Assembly (NCBI GenBank): GCA_018524725.1
Contig: JAEUWP010000470.1
Coordinates: 62,001-126,000 of the forward strand
Direction of reading: 5' to 3'
Length of the DNA stretch: 64,000 nt
Origin: Podaxis mareebaensis
Lineage: Eukaryota; Basidiomycota; Agaricomycetes; Agaricales; Agaricaceae
Shown: piece after piece, positions 59,409 through 64,000 of the stretch
How the letters are laid out: every line of letters begins with the position of its first letter
Numbering within the stretch: position 1 is the first letter of the stretch
Position numbers and translations under genes: made by a program
The notes under the pieces: model-generated
Told to the model about the DNA's origin: nothing
Database searches by the model: none
The model's input: the letters and a program-made list of their open reading frames with translations, nothing else

Positions 59409-60306
59409 ACTGGCCGCAATAACTTCGCGCCCTCAACTGGGATTTTGATTGGACGTTATACCCCCTCTTATCCTCTCGGGTTGTATATGACCTCATCCAT
59501 CCGTCGATTTAATATTGCTTCCCGCAACGGGGACACACGCCCCCTCAAAAAAAAAGATAATCCACAAGGACGTTGATTGTCCTTTTCTATTCTCCTTGAA
59601 CGTATCTGCTTTCGAATTTGGACAGCTTTTCTATTCCGATAACGAACCGGCTACGACCAATTATGCCCCCGACGATCTTTCATTTAATCACCTTATGACC
59701 ACCCTCTTATCCCGACAGTACATATGCAGTGTGTCTGCTTCCTCTCCCCCTATATGACTAATCCTGATAAATTTTTCTTAGCTCCCCTTTCCTGCGATCC
59801 GTCTATATGCACACCTTTTTCTCGCACCCTCGGACATTTTCCCTTATACCTACATACCTATCCCTCTCACTCATCCGATATTACACTCCAATCTGTGTAA
59901 CATATGTTTTCCTCATCCACCCCCTACCTTAGTGCATCCATTGTTGTCCCGATCCCCTTGTGACGATATTTAGAGCATCACCCTAATAATCCCAATCTAT
60001 TCTGACCTTTAACCTAACACGCCGCTGTGGTCACAAAACGTTTGTATTGCAAACGGAATGGAGGATGTTACTAAAGGAGAGTATAGAGTTGAAAAAGTTT
60101 TCGACAATCATATCTCTTTCTTGAAATACTAACATCGAGGATGTGGGTTTAAAGAGAAATGAAATGAAGGGGAAATGAATAAAGGATCGGGGAGTTTGAC
60201 CAAGATGGAATGAATAGGATAGAACAAACGAATAAGGAAATGAATGGAAGGGGGCATGGCCGTATATGCCTGAGACCCTCTGCATCTGGCGCTCTAGTGA
60301 CTCCAA
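59409..60306. other. convergent intergenic region
   Basis: 898 bp of T/C-rich sequence between two convergent genes, with no supportable gene. Long for 3' UTRs; a non-coding transcript cannot be excluded. Confidence 0.45.
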
Positions 60307-63300
60307 TCAAGGGCGCCCACAGTTTCCGTCGGGCGAGTTGACTCCTTCCGCGTCTCCAGTGAAGCTTTGATTATGTATAGGACTTCGTCCGTTGCGAGCG
60401 ATAGACGCACGAGTAGAGCAGTCGACATTCCGACGATGGAAATCCCTCCCGTTCGCTTCCTTCCTGCCAACATTTGATGGCGGAGCATTCGCACTACCTC
60501 CGTTCTGGTTCTCGCCAGGTCGGGGAGTAGGATCAAAGCTATACCCTGGCATAGCTGGATTTGTGACAAGACCAGGAGGCATATACACATACGGCGGAGG
60601 TACAGGGTTCCAGAACGGGTTAGTGGGGACAGGGTATGACCGAGGAAGAACGCTGTTGGCCTGAGGCACAACGTTGTGGTTCGAAGCTGATCCTGGGAGC
60701 GGGAGGGTTTGCGTAGATGACCAGGTTGCTGTCGTACTGATGGATTGTGTCGAAGTGGAAAGGTTGCTACCGCCGTGACCATTGCTGCTAATGCCCTGAC
60801 CAGCCATGTACTGGTCCAGTGCTTCAGATGAATAGACAGCTATCAACGTGCCCCGGTCGTTCTGAATAAACCCAGATGGTACCAAAGGGGCTTGAGGAGC
60901 TTGGACGGACGCCGATGGGTTGTGTTCTACATTCGGTGGACCAATATAAGGAAGGTAAGCCTGCAGAGTCTTAAGTCAATAACATCAAGACCTTGCAAAG
61001 GAGACGCACGTTGTACACCACGCCAGGCCAAGAGTGACCTGCAACCGTTGGTCCATTTACACCAGAACCTGGAGGCACCGTAGGAAACGGCTGGATCGGG
61101 GCTGCGGGAACCGGATAACCAGGATACGGGGCATAATAGGACAGTTGGTGGGGGCCAGGTTGCGCATAAGGGTGAAACCAGGGCATGGGATAATGACCGG
61201 GAACCGGACAGGGCACCGGCACCATAGGGGTTGCCAGAGGAGGTGCAACGGATCCGCCAGAACCACCCGAGTCAGGCGGTGATTCTGCCACAGGGGTATC
61301 GTACCACTCGCGGTACTTCTCTCCCCGTGTGTACTCCAGTACTCGTGCCATTGGACTTTCTGGCTGTTGCTTATTTGTCGAGGGTATTTTATGGTGCGTA
61401 TCTTCGGCCTCTGTGACGGGAGCTGCATCTCCCAGGACGGTCTTATTAATCTCAACAGCATTAGAATTGCGTTGGAGAGCCAGAGTAGTTTCACTGTTAT
61501 GGGGATTGTCCGAGGGACCTTGCGAGAAAGCAATCTTTCGAGGCGGATGGCAGTGAGAGTAGCGGCCACGCCCCCTGTTACGCCTCCATGTGCTGCGAGG
61601 GGGGTTGATATCCCGAAGTTGGACTTTTAAGGCACGACCAGCGTAAATGCGATTGTGCTAGGGGCGGGGATCAGCGCCACAAGCGGAGGAAAGCGAGTAG
61701 CACACCTCTTCCAAGATTGCTCGTGCGGGGGATTCCGTGTTATTGTATTTGACAAAAGCAAAGGCGGCGCTACCATTAGCTGATCAATCTGTGAGCAGAA
61801 AGATCTTGATAATAGCCAATATTATACTCACGGGGTCGAATAAGTCTGACAAATTCAAGACCTTCAAATCTCCCAAAGAGGACCCGTACCTTCTCGTCTG
61901 TCCACGCTCCAGGCCCATACATCTCCAGGCCACCGACAAACAATGACGTAGGATCGAATTCCTTGGCTGGGCGAAGAGAGCCGCCGCTAGCTCCTCGAGC
62001 GTCAGGTTTTGTTTCGTAATCTGAAAGCCGTGAGTCGTAGGTGTGATGGATTGGCGTAGTGGGAGTTTGGGACAAGGTTGTTCCAGGCGTTGGAGGGGAC
62101 GTCGCCAACCCAGGTGTAGGTATCTCTTCAGCCTGGATCAGGGGAGAAGCTCGAGTTTTTTGAGGAGTAAGGATCCCGTGCGCTGATTGGGAAGCAACGA
62201 TGGAAGGTAATCTACCCAAAGACTTGAGTGAGACAATGCTTGGAGGAAGAGAGTGCTCACCCGATGTCCTCTCCGAAGTGTGCCGTTTCACCCCAAATGC
62301 TCCAGTCCAGTCTAGAATTACATTCAGAATCCGTGAACGACGGAAAATCCGCGTCTCCCCAGTCGATTTTGGTGGCATTAAATGTGGATGGCAATTTATG
62401 TCCGAGTTTACGTCTGAGACCAGGAGGCGTTACAGGATCCATCCAGTACTTAGGTTCGTCGACGCAAGAGACAGAATCATGTTTAAGAATAGTACGGTTG
62501 TTATCCTCGAGGACAGGTTTCGGTCGGGTTCCAAGCGCGTTGCTACGAGGGGATGTTGGTCCCAAGTGAGGAACGAAATTGGGGGAGAAGTAAGACTGAA
62601 AGCGGTCTATTCTGGGCTGGGTGCGAAGAGCATGATCCAGGGCTTGTTGGTACCTTTGCGGGTGGTAGCGCTGCTCGACGCGTCGGGCTTCAGGTCGATG
62701 AGCCCATGAAACGGACAGATGGGGAACTCTACATAACGTCTGCTCTTGACTCAGACATTGAGATAATGGCTCAGAGAAAAATCACCCACCATTAATGCAG
62801 TTACGCAGTCATCGCGGTGATTCCACTTTACCTCCCAACAGCTGGTATCCATGCCCTTGATCCGAGGCATGTTGTGCGGAGGAGGGTAACATTCGGGGGT
62901 AAAATCACTCCCTTCGGGAACTAGTAGGCTGCATTAAGAGAAATATCCCCAACCGCGTAACTCGAGCCTACCTTTGACAAGGTCATGATTTTCCGTTAAT
63001 ATAGAGACCTTCTCCAGGGGGCCAAAATGCCTCACGAGCTTGATTATAGACTGCAGGAGGTCTTGCTTGTCATCACTTTTGTCAATATAACCGAACAGTT
63101 GACCAACCTCCGCGTCGAATTTTAATGGATGCAGATAAACTGCAGCATCTTTTCCAGAGATTGCGTCATCTTTGGGAAGCGTCCGAGCATATTGTTCTGC
63201 TTCAATAGCTTCTGCATTATAGACGATGCGATGGTATCTGAGGAAAAGCGTCAGAGGTGCGTATAGGTGCGTATATGCACACAAATTGTCTCGTTTACTT

Positions 63301-64000
63301 TGTGTTCCTTGGTTTCCAGAGTCGGATCGCATGGGGGAGCTCGAGTTCAGGAAGTTCACCCTTCGTTTGCGGAGAGAGCTTCCCGATTCTCTCGGACATT
63401 GTTACTTTAGATGGCGCTCTTTGGGAGGACGATGTCATCGAATATCAACTGGTAACAACAAGAAGACTTGCCTGTAGGAGATGAGGAGTGTTCTGAAAGC
63501 TCGGGCAGGCTCATAACGCAAAATCCGACCTAGGAACGGTTTAGGAGGGCATGACTGTAAGCTTTGGAGGAAGGTTGAAGCCGAAGACTCGTCCTCAATA
63601 GTCAGCGGTGGCATGGGTGAGCATAGACGTATATATGCGACAGCGCGGAGCCTCACCTCGCACTGAACAAAAGCACATACACCTCCCTTTGAATCACGAA
63701 TAACCTTGATGCTTTTGATTTCCGTATATTCCGAGAGGTGCCCGACCAAGAGGCGGGTCAATTCCGCTTGATCGATATTAGACGGGAGGCTTCCAGAGGA
63801 CGGAGCAGTAAGCAATGGCGACACTTGACAACGTTGAGGATCAGACGAACCTCCCAATAAAGACGCTCGCGTTGTGCGGCGGCCTATCGGCCTTGTCCTT
63901 TACTTCGGTGAGCTGACTGGTTATTTGTCCCTCGCCTAGCGTTGACTCGGGAGAAAGAGAGGACGGCGTTGGTAGTGTATCGTATCGAGTACCCCATGTG
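60307..64000 (-). CDS. RNA-binding protein with three RRM domains (5' end outside window)
   Basis: Partial: the frame is open to the right edge without an ATG. Exons: 64000-63851, 63789-63657, 63593-63472, 63418-63299, 63237-62972, 62920-62786, 62726-62261, 62211-61832, 61779-61706, 61657-61010, 60960-60307; at least 1049 aa. RRM1: ASVFIGSLPSNIDQAELTRL ... RDSKGGVCAFVQCE. RRM2-like: DAAVYLHPLKFDAEVGQLFG ... CWEVKWNHRDDCVTALM, ending VVPHLSVSWAH. RRM3: FDPTSLFVGGLEMYGPGAWT ... FGRFEGLEFVRLIRPPNGSA, AFAFVKYNN, NRIYAGRALKVQLRDINPP. The C-terminal third is Pro/Tyr/Gly-rich and disordered. Likely a cytoplasmic mRNA regulator; the layout recalls the fungal Rim4/Mei2-type proteins but I cannot assign one. 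One intron (63471-63419) uses a GC donor; the intron at 62260-62212 (49 nt) was preferred to a 22-nt alternative. Confidence 0.85.

Noticed and set aside
62212..62260. 22-nt intron option (GTGAGC to CTCCAAG) in the RRM gene
   Set aside because: Too short for splicing; a 49-nt intron ending GGGTAG keeps the same frame.
1..64000. CRISPR arrays, prophage or operon-like bacterial features
   Set aside because: None seen; gene structure is eukaryotic throughout.

Overview
The window looks like nuclear DNA of a filamentous basidiomycete, most likely a mushroom-forming Agaricomycete. The genes are densely packed and carry many very short introns (mostly 48-70 nt). Several are families typical of fungi: fused GARS-AIRS purine enzyme, PacC/Rim101, Sed5, Lsb5, Cfd1, Utp11, tandem MAPEG enzymes. 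There are no operons, phage genes, CRISPR arrays or recognisable transposase genes. Every gene model was built by hand from splice-site phase and conserved motifs; exon coordinates are in the entries.

Layout. 0.6-8 kb: two large disordered proteins of unknown function, converging. 8.4-11.4 kb: bifunctional purine enzyme (ADE5,7). 12.5-16.9 kb: an ankyrin/CCCH protein and NAD-dependent glycerol-3-phosphate dehydrogenase, both on minus. 17.3-20.4 kb: Golgi t-SNARE Sed5 converging with a Nop6-like nucleolar RRM protein. 21.3-22.8 kb: a disordered unknown protein. 24.4-26.6 kb: two tandem MAPEG genes. 26.8-29.8 kb: ribosome-assembly WD40 protein Rrb1 tail-to-tail with a PA28/REG-gamma proteasome activator. 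30-34 kb: TAF1. 34.7-37.1 kb: PacC/Rim101, followed by a 4.6-kb non-coding stretch that is its whole upstream region. 41.7-44.1 kb: myosin regulatory light chain and an Ayr1-like reductase. 45.7-47.2 kb: a secreted PLC-like protein. 47.4-57.3 kb: Utp11, a FAR1-like zinc protein, Lsb5, mitochondrial seryl-tRNA synthetase, an RFC clamp-loader subunit and Cfd1. 57.5-64 kb: a disordered protein with an RRM-like tail, and a three-RRM protein cut by the right edge.

The most notable observations are four. (1) The 4.6 kb upstream of pacC holds 27 exact copies of GCCAAG/CTTGGC, the published PacC/Rim101 site class GCCARG, where about 2 are expected by chance; this suggests a very large autoregulatory region. 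(2) The PA28 gene is built of 11 exons including micro-exons of 5, 9, 14 and 18 nt, and only exact inclusion restores the family sequence. (3) At least five introns use a GC donor, two of them in one small gene. (4) The tandem MAPEG pair has identical internal exon lengths but diverged protein sequence. The genes are otherwise a mixed set of housekeeping functions; I see no gene cluster acting as one pathway, though three ribosome-biogenesis genes (Nop6-like, Rrb1, Utp11) occur.
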